Positions 55,864 to 63,160 of a stretch of 64,000 nucleotides of DNA are shown in pieces; the stretch's first letter is position 1, and every line of letters begins with the position of its first letter. The notes beneath the pieces are model-generated. The model worked only from the letters and a program-made list of their open reading frames with translations, made no database searches and was not told the DNA's origin. Position numbers and translations under genes: made by a program. The stretch is from Mycobacterium sp. DL99 (GTDB lineage: Bacteria > Actinomycetota > Actinomycetes > Mycobacteriales > Mycobacteriaceae), in the NCBI RefSeq assembly GCF_004762045.1, contig NZ_SJOM01000007.1, positions 2,477,655 through 2,541,654 of the forward strand. The letters are read 5' to 3'.

Positions 55864-56376
55864 ATGCCGCTGACGGTATCGCAGGTCCTGGGTTCTCGAC
55901 CCGAAGCACTGGTCAGCGCCGCTGGAGAGGTCAAGGCGGCCGGCTCCGAAATAGACCTTCAGCTTGCCGGCGAGCGGTCTCAAATGGATGCTCTGGCGTC
56001 GAAGTGGACCGGTACGGCATCCGACGGCGCGCGAGTCAACGCCGACGAGATGTTCGGCGATCAGCAGCTCTACCGCACGAAGCTGCAGAAGCTGTCCGAC
56101 AAGATGGCTGCGTCCGGCGAGACGCTCACCGGCATACGCAAGGAACTCTCCGACCTCGTCAACAGTGGTGAGGCTCAGTACTTCAACATCGCCGACAACG
56201 GATCGGTGACCGCTGGCTGGCGTCTGCTGTGGTGGGCGGCGCTGTCGCCGCGCAATGCGCTCGAGGTCAAGATCAGGCAACTCAAGCTGCAGACGAGAAT
56301 TCAGACGGCGCTCGACAAGTTCGACGCGGCGGACAAGGCCACGGCCGCCGCACTGCGCAAGATCGGCAGGGGCTGA
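55864..56376 (+). CDS. WXG100/EspC-like type VII secretion-associated protein
   Basis: A 170-aa helical protein. The N-terminal about 95 residues form a helical hairpin of the WXG100/EspC type: SVAAGEV-like helix, then Trp48-Thr-Gly50 (KWTGTASDG) at the turn and a second helix (LYRTKLQKLSDKMAASGETLTGIRKELSDLV). A C-terminal extension (about 110-170) contains WRLLWWAAL and a further basic helix. No YxxxD/E signal is evident in this chain, so it may depend on its partner for export. It lies 7 nt upstream of a gene with such a motif, matching the pairing of type VII substrates. AGGGGG-like bases precede the ATG. Confidence 0.7.
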   Translation: MPLTVSQVLGSRPEALVSAAGEVKAAGSEIDLQLAGERSQMDALASKWTGTASDGARVNADEMFGDQQLYRTKLQKLSDKMAASGETLTGIRKELSDLVNSGEAQYFNIADNGSVTAGWRLLWWAALSPRNALEVKIRQLKLQTRIQTALDKFDAADKATAAALRKIGRG

Positions 56377-56383
56377 CGCAGAC

Positions 56384-57565
56384 ATGAATCAGCCGCTGGC
56401 GGTGAGCATCGAGGCGATGCGTCTCAGTGCCAACGGGTTGAACCAGGCCTCAGTCGAGTTTCACCGGGGTCGGGCGGGTCCGGCGGTGTCGGGGGCGTCC
56501 GGTTCGTTGTCGGCACTCGAGACCGCAGGCGCCTGCCGGGACGTGGGTACCGCACTGGCGCGGCAGGCACAGTCGTTGGGCAACGATGTGTCCGAGTACG
56601 CCGACAAACTGCTCCTGGCTGCCGACCGCTATGAGCGCGGCGATATCGAAGCAGCCGAGAGCATTGACTTCGCCGGGCCGGACGAATCGCCTGCCGAGGA
56701 TCCCAATGCGACACCGGAGCAAAAGCTCTCACAATACGAGCGGGCGCTGCGTGACGCGGGCGTGCTCGACGGCCCGGCGGAGGGGCGTTACCGGGAATGG
56801 TTGCTGAATGCGGCTCGCCAGGATGTGTCACCGGAGACGATCGTCGACATCGCGCGGACCCACGACATCGACCCCGAGGATTTCGACGTCTTCAACGGCA
56901 TGGAGGAGGTCAAGGACGCCGACGGTAAATCGTTCTTCCTCATCCCGTCGGGCACCAGTCCTGAGAAGGTGAAGAAGGCCGCATTGATGACCTACATCGT
57001 CAATGCGGGAACGGATTACGGCAAGGCCGAACTCGGCCCTGACGGCAAGGCGGGCACCTCTGACGATGTCCAGAACGACTTCGAGGAGGTGCCGTACTCC
57101 GCCGCCGAGGTCCAGAGAATCATCGATCGGCAGAACGCCAACTCCTGGAGCTATACGGCGGCCGCCGGGCTTCCCTACACAGGCGCGGCTATGGCGACCA
57201 CGCCGAACGGCATGCTGATGGCGCTGGGGGGCAAGCCAACCGATTGGGCGGCATTCCAGGGCGGTTCCACCTACGGCGACATCTTCGCCGTGAACATCAA
57301 CGATGTGAAGAACCCGGCTGAACAGCTTCGCGCAATCATCGACTCCGGAAACATGTGGTACGGCCGCGAGGGTGGTGTGCCGGTTCAAGGCGGCCTGGAC
57401 CTGGATCGGCTACTCCATCACGAAGAGCGGCATTCGCAGCAGTGGGCTGAAAAGGGGCCGGTGAGAATGGGAATCGATTACGGCACGGGCGGGATCATCC
57501 AGGGGAAGGGCGGCGTCCACCCTCTGGAAGAGGACGCCGGCCTGTCGGACGGGGGCTACCACTGA
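56384..57565 (+). CDS. Putative secreted HExxH zinc metallopeptidase (type VII substrate-like)
   Basis: A 393-aa protein in three parts. Residues 1-90 form an EspC-like helical hairpin ending in Tyr83-Glu-Arg-Gly-Asp87, a YxxxD type VII export motif. Residues about 105-330 are a conserved globular region (RYREWLLNAARQDVSPETIVDIA; YSAAEVQRIIDRQNANSWSY; LPYTGAAMATTPNGMLMALGG) that resembles mycobacterial proteins of unknown function. The C-terminus has LDRLLHHEERHSQQW: HEXXH at 346-350, with downstream HPLEEDAGLSDGGYH, where Glu382/Glu383 or Asp384 could be the third zinc ligand. No T7SS machinery genes are in the window. It is coupled to the downstream lipoprotein gene by a one-base overlap. 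Confidence 0.72.
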   Translation: MNQPLAVSIEAMRLSANGLNQASVEFHRGRAGPAVSGASGSLSALETAGACRDVGTALARQAQSLGNDVSEYADKLLLAADRYERGDIEAAESIDFAGPDESPAEDPNATPEQKLSQYERALRDAGVLDGPAEGRYREWLLNAARQDVSPETIVDIARTHDIDPEDFDVFNGMEEVKDADGKSFFLIPSGTSPEKVKKAALMTYIVNAGTDYGKAELGPDGKAGTSDDVQNDFEEVPYSAAEVQRIIDRQNANSWSYTAAAGLPYTGAAMATTPNGMLMALGGKPTDWAAFQGGSTYGDIFAVNINDVKNPAEQLRAIIDSGNMWYGREGGVPVQGGLDLDRLLHHEERHSQQWAEKGPVRMGIDYGTGGIIQGKGGVHPLEEDAGLSDGGYH

Positions 57566-58098
57566 TGCGCCGCCGTATCGCGGTAGTTGTGGCAATCCTT
57601 GCGCTGTCGGCGTCGTCGGGCTGTGAGACCAGGGCACCGTTCGCGCCGACACTTACTCCGTCATGGGGCGCGCGTGTCACTGACGGAAAGTTGCAGATCT
57701 GGACCGGTGCGCCGTGCATCGCTGTCAAGCGAATCTCGTTGAGCTACAACCTCGGGGAACCTGAGCTGGTGCTCACAGCCAGCAGTCCGGCGGGAGCGGA
57801 CGTTGAGCATTTGACCCTGGGCGGGCCGTACCCCGCCGGGTTGCAGGTCACGCAGCCGTGGCCGCAGGGCGTGGATTGGCGTACCGCAGAGCAACTGACC
57901 TTGCGGGTCGACGCGTTTCCCCCGGGTGCGAAATCAGTGGTGTTCGGGTCGGGTACCGAGGTCTCCGAAATCGTGGACGGATCGCCGAACCATCCTGAGG
58001 ACACCTACTGGTTCACCGGTGTGGGTTGGCTCAACGAAACTGACGTCGCCGCACAGGACGGCAAGACGTTCACCTCCGTGTGCACTCCCCAAAGGTAG
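57565..58098 (+). CDS. Small lipoprotein coupled to the HExxH protein
   Basis: A 177-aa protein with a lipoprotein signal: RRR at the N-terminus, a hydrophobic core and lipobox SASSGC (Cys20). The mature part is beta-rich (GKLQIWTGAPCIAVKRISLSYNLGEPELVLTASSP; VDWRTAEQLTLRVDAFPPGAKSVVFG) and has two further Cys (APCIAV and SVCTPQR) that could form a disulfide. ATG overlaps the preceding stop by one base (TGATG). It may bind, guide or inhibit the metallopeptidase at the membrane, but this is based only on gene coupling. A hairpin (58115-58134) follows. Confidence 0.78.
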   Translation: MRRRIAVVVAILALSASSGCETRAPFAPTLTPSWGARVTDGKLQIWTGAPCIAVKRISLSYNLGEPELVLTASSPAGADVEHLTLGGPYPAGLQVTQPWPQGVDWRTAEQLTLRVDAFPPGAKSVVFGSGTEVSEIVDGSPNHPEDTYWFTGVGWLNETDVAAQDGKTFTSVCTPQR

Positions 58099-58114
58099 GT
58101 CGTGTCGAGCAACA

Positions 58115-58134
58115 CCGGGCGCCGGCCGGCCCGG
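58115..58134. terminator. GC-rich inverted repeat between convergent genes
   Basis: CCGGGC and GCCCGG flank an 8-bp centre that is itself GC-rich and partly palindromic. It lies between the lipoprotein gene and the convergent enoyl-CoA hydratase gene, so it may terminate both. No T-tract. Confidence 0.45.
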
Positions 58135-58148
58135 GAAAGAAGGCGGCG

Positions 58149-58907
58149 TCAGCGCACCTGCGCGCGTCCCCGCTCAATCACGGCGCTGCGGCTGGCCGCG
58201 ATGTCGTCACCGGTTGCCGTCGCCATCCACTCGCGCGCCGAGGCCGCTTCGATCCACAGTCCCTGATTCGTCTGGGACTCGTCGATGCGGTGATACGAGG
58301 CGAGCAGGGCTCGGACGGCGGCCTGATTGTTGGCGACGATCGAGGCGGCCACCCGCCGGGCGGCGGGCAGCAGCTCGTCATGGGGGACCACTTCGGTGAC
58401 CAGCCCGGCCCGCAGGGCCTCGGCAGCCGAGAGGTAATCGCCGGTCAGGCTCATCCGCCGGGCCAGGCCCACTCCGACCTTCTGCGGCAGCCGCACGCTC
58501 AGGCCCCAGGTCGGCAGCAACCCCACCCGGGCGTGGGTGTCGGCGAACTTGGCGTGCTCGGAGGCGATCAGGATGTCGCAGTACAGCGCCAGCTCCAGAC
58601 CCCCGGTGACCGCTGCACCGTTGATGGCGCCGATCACCGGCTTGCTCATGGCCGGCCATTTGGGCGAGATATCGGGCAGTTCGGTGGTGTCGCCGAGTTC
58701 CTTCAGGTCCAGACCGGCGCAGAACACCGGATCGGCGCCGGTGAGGATCACGACGTCAACGTCGTCATCAGCCTCTGCGGTGCGCAGGGCACCGTAGAAC
58801 TCCGTGCGGAGCTGCGTCGACAGCGCATTGCGCGACTGGGGCCGATTCAACGTGAGGGTGCGAACCCGGTCGGTGGTATCGACGAGGAGAACGGCGGTGC
58901 TGGTCAT
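58149..58907 (-). CDS. Enoyl-CoA hydratase/isomerase family protein
   Basis: A 252-aa crotonase-fold protein. The CoA-binding/oxyanion region is ADPVFCAGLDLKELGD (about 57-72) and GAINGAAVTGGLELALYCDILIASEHAKFADTHARVGLLPTWGLSVRLPQKVG (about 94-146). The position of the first catalytic Glu of hydratases appears as His or Ala (THARVGLLP), and the second (near residue 138) reads P-T-W-G, so activity could differ from classical hydratases. It resembles EchA16-type mycobacterial proteins. ATG 58907 has a TANNNT box 7 nt upstream. Convergent with the lipoprotein gene. Confidence 0.87.
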   Translation of the reverse strand: MTSTAVLLVDTTDRVRTLTLNRPQSRNALSTQLRTEFYGALRTAEADDDVDVVILTGADPVFCAGLDLKELGDTTELPDISPKWPAMSKPVIGAINGAAVTGGLELALYCDILIASEHAKFADTHARVGLLPTWGLSVRLPQKVGVGLARRMSLTGDYLSAAEALRAGLVTEVVPHDELLPAARRVAASIVANNQAAVRALLASYHRIDESQTNQGLWIEAASAREWMATATGDDIAASRSAVIERGRAQVR

Positions 58908-58913
58908 CCACTC

Positions 58914-58919
58914 ACGCTA
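58914..58919 (-). promoter_or_regulatory. -10 box of a leaderless enoyl-CoA hydratase promoter
   Basis: On the minus strand TAGCGT (TANNNT) ends 7 nt before the ATG start at 58907. Confidence 0.5.
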
Positions 58920-58939
58920 GCCACCAGGCTCCGCGCGCC

Positions 58940-58945
58940 TATCGT
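58940..58945 (+). promoter_or_regulatory. -10 box upstream of the DUF2277 gene
   Basis: TATCGT (TANNNT) ends 8 nt before the ATG at 58953, so the transcript may be leaderless. Confidence 0.45.
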
Positions 58946-58952
58946 GGGTGTC

Positions 58953-59219
58953 ATGTGCCGCAACATCACCGAGCTGCGCGGGCTGGAGCCCGCCGCCACT
59001 GACGAAGAGATCGAGGCCGCGGCGCGCCAGTACGTGCGCAAGGTCAGCGGTATCACCCGGCCCACCGGCGCCAACGTCGACGCGTTCGAGGAGGCCGTCG
59101 CCGAGGTCACCGCCACGACCATGCGACTGCTCGAGCGGCTGGCCCCGCGCCGTCAGCCGCCCAAAACCGTTCCTCCGCTGCGTCGTCCAGAGGTCCGGGC
59201 CCGACTGGCTGCACAGTGA
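58953..59219 (+). CDS. DUF2277 small protein
   Basis: An 88-aa protein with the family's start MCRNITELRGLEPAATDEEI (Cys2, conserved RNI), then a basic helix (RQYVRKVSGITRPTGANVDAFEEAV) and a Pro/Arg tail (RRQPPKTVPPLRRPEVRARL). Function is unknown; the family is widespread in bacteria and often near a second small conserved protein, as here. GTGA overlap (59216-59219) with the DUF1802 gene indicates translational coupling. I placed the start at ATG 58953; the frame continues upstream but without sense. Divergent from the enoyl-CoA hydratase. Confidence 0.88.
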   Translation: MCRNITELRGLEPAATDEEIEAAARQYVRKVSGITRPTGANVDAFEEAVAEVTATTMRLLERLAPRRQPPKTVPPLRRPEVRARLAAQ

Positions 59220-59764
59220 CACAGCCCGCGCTCAAGGAGTGGAGCGCGGCCGTGCACGCCCTGCTCGATGGCCGTCAGACCGTGCTGTTGCGCAAGGGCG
59301 GCATCCACGAGAAGCGGTTCTCGGTGGCCGCGCCCGAGTTCCTGCTGTTTCCGACGGTTGCGCACAGCCATGCCGAACGGGTGCGGCTCCAACACGCAGA
59401 CCTGCTCGCCGCTGCCGCGCAGGACAGCACCGACGACGCGGTGATCATTCGAGCTGGAGCGAAAGTTGTTGCTGCAGTGGAGGTCAAACAGCCCGAAGCG
59501 ATCGAGGAGCTCGCACCGCTGCACATCTGGACCGCCGAATCGGTGCGGGCGGACCGGCTCGATTTCCGCCCCAAACACCGGCTGACCGTCCTGGTCGTCC
59601 AGGTGAGCCCGCTGCGTGAGCCGATCCGGCTGGCCCGGACGCCCGAGTACGCCGGGTGCAAGAGCTGGGTCGACCTGCCGGTGCAGGCGAGGCGGGGCCC
59701 ACCGGTGCACGACGACACGATGTTGCGCGACGTTGCCGAGCGGGTGCGGACCTCAGTCGGCTGA
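59216..59764 (+). CDS. DUF1802 family protein
   Basis: A 182-aa protein of the DUF1802 type: ALKEWSAAVHALLDGRQTVLLRKGGIHEK (the family's N-terminal signature WAxxxxALxxGxQxxLLRKGGI) and FLLFPTVAHSHAERVRLQHADLL, then PLHIWTAESV and RTPEYAGCKSWVDLP. Function unknown; cytoplasmic. GTG start coupled to the DUF2277 gene by a 4-nt overlap. Its 3' end overlaps the convergent S15 hydrolase gene by 12 nt. Confidence 0.87.
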   Translation: MTQPALKEWSAAVHALLDGRQTVLLRKGGIHEKRFSVAAPEFLLFPTVAHSHAERVRLQHADLLAAAAQDSTDDAVIIRAGAKVVAAVEVKQPEAIEELAPLHIWTAESVRADRLDFRPKHRLTVLVVQVSPLREPIRLARTPEYAGCKSWVDLPVQARRGPPVHDDTMLRDVAERVRTSVG

Positions 59765-61396
59765 CGGCGGCATCGGTCCGGCGGGCAGCACCAGCCGGGA
59801 CACCCCGCCCTGGCCGTGATGCACGGTATGAGTGGCGCGCACCAGCTGGGAACCGGAGATCGGTGGCTCGGCGGTGCCGAGATTGCGGGCGAACCGCGGG
59901 TGCGAGCCACCGGCGATCATCACCCTGATCCGTGACCCTGCCCGGAATCGGTGTGCGACAGCGTCCAGCTCGAGGCGGACCGGTCCGGTGTGACCGTTCA
60001 TTCGGCGGAATCCGTCGGATACGTTGCGGGACCGGCCTTTTCCGTCCACCTCGCTGATCCGGACGAAGATGTCGTGATGCGGGTTGTCGCAGCTGTGGGC
60101 CAACTCGACGACCGGGTTGCCCGCCACGTACAGATCGGCGGGAAGCGGGTCGCCGTCGAACGTCAGCACATCTCTGCGCCGGGCCAGCCGGGTGTCGTCG
60201 CGGTAACCGCCGGCCGCGGCCAGCATGCGGCCGCCGACGGTGGGGGTGGGGTCGGCGGGGTGGTAGGTGAATGTAGACGATGGTGCGGATTCCGACGGTG
60301 GGGTATCGGCCAGTCGCCCCGCCGGCTGCAGGAACAACTCGTGTTCGGGCATGACCGGTGGCCAGTCGGCCTGCTCCACCCAGCCGTGTCCGTTGACATG
60401 AATCCGTACCGTGCTGCGGTCGGTTTCGCCATCGCCGGCCAGGTGGGCGCCCAGCCAGTCCAGCGATTCGCCGACCACGGTGGTGAGCCCCTTGGTCAGC
60501 AGCTGCGTGTGAGTCCACGGCCCGACCGTCAATGCCACCGGGACGCCGCGCCGGTGTAGCTGCTCGTACTGCTCCAGCGTCTGGTCCAGGAAGAGGTCCT
60601 GCCACCCACTGAGCAACAGGATGGGCACCTCGACCTGCTGCACAGCTTCATCGAACCGCAGTCGGTCCCAGAACGGATCTTCGCGTTCTGGGTGCTCCAG
60701 CCAGGATTCGTACCATGGCGCTCCGGTGCCCAGCAGCCGTCGGCCGGCCGCACCCATCGGCAATCCGGCGGTCGCCTTGGCCAGCTCCGCCGGGCCTCGC
60801 AGCTGCCGGGTCAGCGCCTGCACCACGCCGGGTTCCTCCTGGCGGGCCACCATCGCGCTCCAGCCCAGAAAGTCGTTGAGGGAGAACGCGCCGGTGCCCC
60901 AGGCCGATGAGCTGAAATCGTGCGGGCCGACGGTGATGACGGCAGCTTTCATCTCCGGCGGCGGATCGACCAGCAGCGCCCACTGAGTGAAGCCGAGGTA
61001 TGACAGCCCCACCGTGGCGAACGACCCGGTGAACCACGGCTGGTCCCGCAACCAGGCCACGGTGTCGGCACCGTCGGCCATTTCGTGGATCATCGGGGTG
61101 AACTGTCCGCCGGAGCCGAACGTGCCACGCACACTTTGCAACACCACGTGATAACCCCGCGCGGCATACACCTGCGCGAACACCGGTGAGAACGGGAAGC
61201 GGCGGCCGTACGGGCCGCGGACGAGCAACGTGCCCGCGGGACGGTCGGTGACGGGCGCGTAGTGGTCGGCAACCAGTTCCACGCCGTCGCGCATCGGCAC
61301 CCGCAGCCCGTGCTGCACGGTGAAGTCCGTCTCGTGCGGCGGCAGCCCCAGAATCCTGCTGACGGCCTTACCGGTGTACCGGCGGAATGTGCTCAC
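59753..61396 (-). CDS. CocE/NonD-family (S15 X-Pro dipeptidyl-peptidase-like) hydrolase
   Basis: A 547-aa serine hydrolase. The alpha/beta catalytic domain has YGRRFPFSPVFAQVYAARGYHVVLQSVRGTFGSGG and the nucleophile elbow FATVGLSYLGFTQWAL (GxSYxG); a late Asp/His region includes VPILLLSGWQDLFLDQ and VGPWTHTQL. The C-terminal third is the family's beta-sandwich (PLPADLYVAGNPVVELAHSCDNPHHDIFVRISEVDGKG). Such enzymes cleave X-prolyl peptides or esters and amides. The GTG start at 61396 has a TANNNT box 7 nt upstream. It corresponds to Rv2800. Confidence 0.92.
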   Translation of the reverse strand: MSTFRRYTGKAVSRILGLPPHETDFTVQHGLRVPMRDGVELVADHYAPVTDRPAGTLLVRGPYGRRFPFSPVFAQVYAARGYHVVLQSVRGTFGSGGQFTPMIHEMADGADTVAWLRDQPWFTGSFATVGLSYLGFTQWALLVDPPPEMKAAVITVGPHDFSSSAWGTGAFSLNDFLGWSAMVARQEEPGVVQALTRQLRGPAELAKATAGLPMGAAGRRLLGTGAPWYESWLEHPEREDPFWDRLRFDEAVQQVEVPILLLSGWQDLFLDQTLEQYEQLHRRGVPVALTVGPWTHTQLLTKGLTTVVGESLDWLGAHLAGDGETDRSTVRIHVNGHGWVEQADWPPVMPEHELFLQPAGRLADTPPSESAPSSTFTYHPADPTPTVGGRMLAAAGGYRDDTRLARRRDVLTFDGDPLPADLYVAGNPVVELAHSCDNPHHDIFVRISEVDGKGRSRNVSDGFRRMNGHTGPVRLELDAVAHRFRAGSRIRVMIAGGSHPRFARNLGTAEPPISGSQLVRATHTVHHGQGGVSRLVLPAGPMPPSAD

Positions 61397-61402
61397 GCGA
61401 CC

Positions 61403-61408
61403 AGGCTA
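61403..61408 (-). promoter_or_regulatory. -10 box of a leaderless S15-hydrolase promoter
   Basis: On the minus strand TAGCCT (TANNNT) ends 7 nt before the GTG start at 61396. Confidence 0.5.
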
Positions 61409-61445
61409 CGGATCGGTCCCCGCACTATCCGGAACTCCGGATGTC

Positions 61446-62039
61446 TCAGAATTTGTAGTACGGCGCCAGTTCGTGGGCCCGCTGCAGGTTGGTCTGCAGG
61501 CAGTCCGGCTGGCTCGGCGAGTGTATGGGGGAGTAGAACAGTGATTGCTGAATGACGCCGTAGCTGGTCTTGAATGCCACCATGCAGGTGACCCACCAGC
61601 GGTCGTTCCAGTCGGTCGGCTTCATGATCCAGTACTGCGCGGCTCGGTGGCCATTGATATCCAGCTCGACCGCATCGGCCGGGATGGTCTTCTCGTAGGT
61701 GCGCCAGACGAACGCCTCGACCGCCATCTGGTAGTCGCCGGCGTCGTAGTGGCAGCGCAGGCTGTCCTCGGGCTCCGGCGGGGTGAAGGCCAGACCGATC
61801 CGCTGGACCACGTCGAACGGGATGTCATTGCACGGATCGAACGGTGACGGATCCGTGGTCTCGACGACCGGCCACTTGATGGTCGTGGACACGTTGGTCA
61901 TCGGGAGATCCGTGACATCGAGCTGAAGCGGACCGGCGCCCGCACGCTCGGTCGGGCCCGACTGCCACACGATCACCGCCGATACCAACGCCGCAACCAG
62001 CCCTGTCGACGCCGACAGCAGTCGCAACTTGGCGGCCAT
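61446..62039 (-). CDS. DUF3558-like membrane-anchored/exported protein (Rv2799-like)
   Basis: A 197-aa protein with an N-terminal hydrophobic segment (LRLLSASTGLVAALVSAVIVW), a signal anchor or uncleaved signal with no lipobox, and an exported domain. DPCNDIPFDVVQRIGLAF is the typical start of DUF3558 domains (xPCxLxxxxxxxxxG), with a second Cys in DSLRCHYDAGDYQM and further ones in WWVTCMVAF and PDCLQTN, so two disulfides are likely. Function unknown. ATG 62039 (or GTG 62042) has AGGGGG upstream on the minus strand. It corresponds to Rv2799, which I recall as a KstR-regulated gene, and a KstR-like site lies upstream. Confidence 0.85.
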   Translation of the reverse strand: MAAKLRLLSASTGLVAALVSAVIVWQSGPTERAGAGPLQLDVTDLPMTNVSTTIKWPVVETTDPSPFDPCNDIPFDVVQRIGLAFTPPEPEDSLRCHYDAGDYQMAVEAFVWRTYEKTIPADAVELDINGHRAAQYWIMKPTDWNDRWWVTCMVAFKTSYGVIQQSLFYSPIHSPSQPDCLQTNLQRAHELAPYYKF

Positions 62040-62070
62040 CACACCCCCTCATAGTTTGGTGGCAAAACGT

Positions 62071-62087
62071 TCCCCGGCTTGCGGGGA
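62071..62087. promoter_or_regulatory. Hairpin-forming inverted repeat upstream of the DUF3558 gene
   Basis: TCCCCG and CGGGGA are separated by 5 nt, 32 nt upstream of the DUF3558 gene start. A minus-strand TANNNT (TACACT, 62087-62092) touches it, so it probably covers the transcription start or the 5' leader. Confidence 0.35.
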
Positions 62088-62123
62088 GTGTAGCGGTCAG
62101 TCGCAACGGACTCGACCATAAAC

Positions 62124-62137
62124 GAGAACCTGTTCTA
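62124..62137. promoter_or_regulatory. KstR-like operator GAGAAC-CT-GTTCTA
   Basis: AGAAC (62125-62129) and GTTCT (62132-62136) form an inverted repeat with a 2-bp centre that matches the mycobacterial KstR consensus TAGAAC-N2-GTTCTA at all but the first base. It lies between the divergent DUF3558 and pptH genes. KstR represses cholesterol and lipid catabolism genes. Confidence 0.65.
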
Positions 62138-62169
62138 GTTGTCAACGACGCGCAGCGCCGACGCCCGGT

Positions 62170-62175
62170 TAGGCT
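62170..62175 (+). promoter_or_regulatory. -10 candidate upstream of pptH
   Basis: TAGGCT (TANNNT) would place the transcription start near 62182, about 15-22 nt before the candidate start codons (GTG 62198, GTG 62201, ATG 62204). Confidence 0.4.
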
Positions 62176-62203
62176 GGTCCGTTGTGGTGGTGCAACTGTG
62201 GTG

Positions 62204-63160
62204 ATGGATCACGAGACGAGGGACCGGCAGCCGATCCTGTGGGCGATCAGCGATCTGCATACCGGGCACAACGGAAACAAGCCGGTCACCGAGTCGTTGT
62301 ACCCGGCTTCGCCCGACGACTGGCTGATCGTCGCCGGTGACGTCGGGGAGCGCACCGACGAGATCCGATGGGCGCTGGACCTGCTGCGCAAGCGGTTCGC
62401 CAAAGTCATCTGGGTTCCCGGTAACCACGAACTGTGGACCACCAACAAGGACCCGATGCAGATCTTCGGCCGGTCGCGCTACGACTACCTGGTCGACATG
62501 TGCGACCAGATGGGTGTGATCACCCCCGAGCATCCGTTCCCGGTGTGGACCGAACAGGGTGGTCCGGCCACGATCGTGCCGATGTTCCTGCTCTACGACT
62601 ACACCTTCCTGCCCGAGGGGGCCTCGACCAAGGCTGAGGGGCTGGCCATCGCCCGGGACCGTAACGTCGTCGGCACCGACGAGTTCCTGCTGTCCAGCGA
62701 GCCCTACGCGACCCGTGACGCGTGGTGCCGTGATCGAGTGGCGGCCACCCGCAAGCGGCTCGACGATCTGGACTGGATCGACCCGACGGTTCTGGTCAAC
62801 CATTTCCCGCTGGTCCGCGAACCCTGCGACGCGATGTTCTATCCCGAGTTCTCGCTGTGGTGCGGCACGACGGCCACCAAGGACTGGCACACCCGCTACA
62901 ACGCGATCTGCTCGGTGTACGGCCACCTGCACATTCCGCGTACCACCTGGTACGACGACGTGCGCTTCGAAGAGGTATCGGTCGGCTATCCGCGGGAGTG
63001 GCGTCGCCGCAAGCCTTTCCGCTGGCTGCGCCAGATCCTGCCGGACCCCAACTACGCACCGGGATATCTCAACGAGTTCGGCGGGCATTTCCAGATCACC
63101 GCCGAGATGCGTGCCCACGCTCAGCAGATGCAGGAGCGGATCAAGGCCAGGCGCGCATGA
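62204..63160 (+). CDS. pptH: Phosphopantetheinyl hydrolase PptH (metallophosphoesterase)
   Basis: A 318-aa calcineurin-like metallophosphoesterase. Metal-binding motifs are in order: WAISDLHTGHNGN (DxH), LIVAGDVGE (GDxxE), VPGNHE (GNHE), LVNHFPL and YGHLHIPRTTW (GHxH). The M. tuberculosis homologue Rv2795c removes phosphopantetheine from carrier proteins, reversing PptT; the coupled pptT gene downstream supports this assignment. Two GTG codons (62198, 62201) in frame are alternative starts; ATG 62204 is used. The stop overlaps pptT by 4 nt (ATGA). Confidence 0.93.
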   Translation: MDHETRDRQPILWAISDLHTGHNGNKPVTESLYPASPDDWLIVAGDVGERTDEIRWALDLLRKRFAKVIWVPGNHELWTTNKDPMQIFGRSRYDYLVDMCDQMGVITPEHPFPVWTEQGGPATIVPMFLLYDYTFLPEGASTKAEGLAIARDRNVVGTDEFLLSSEPYATRDAWCRDRVAATRKRLDDLDWIDPTVLVNHFPLVREPCDAMFYPEFSLWCGTTATKDWHTRYNAICSVYGHLHIPRTTWYDDVRFEEVSVGYPREWRRRKPFRWLRQILPDPNYAPGYLNEFGGHFQITAEMRAHAQQMQERIKARRA

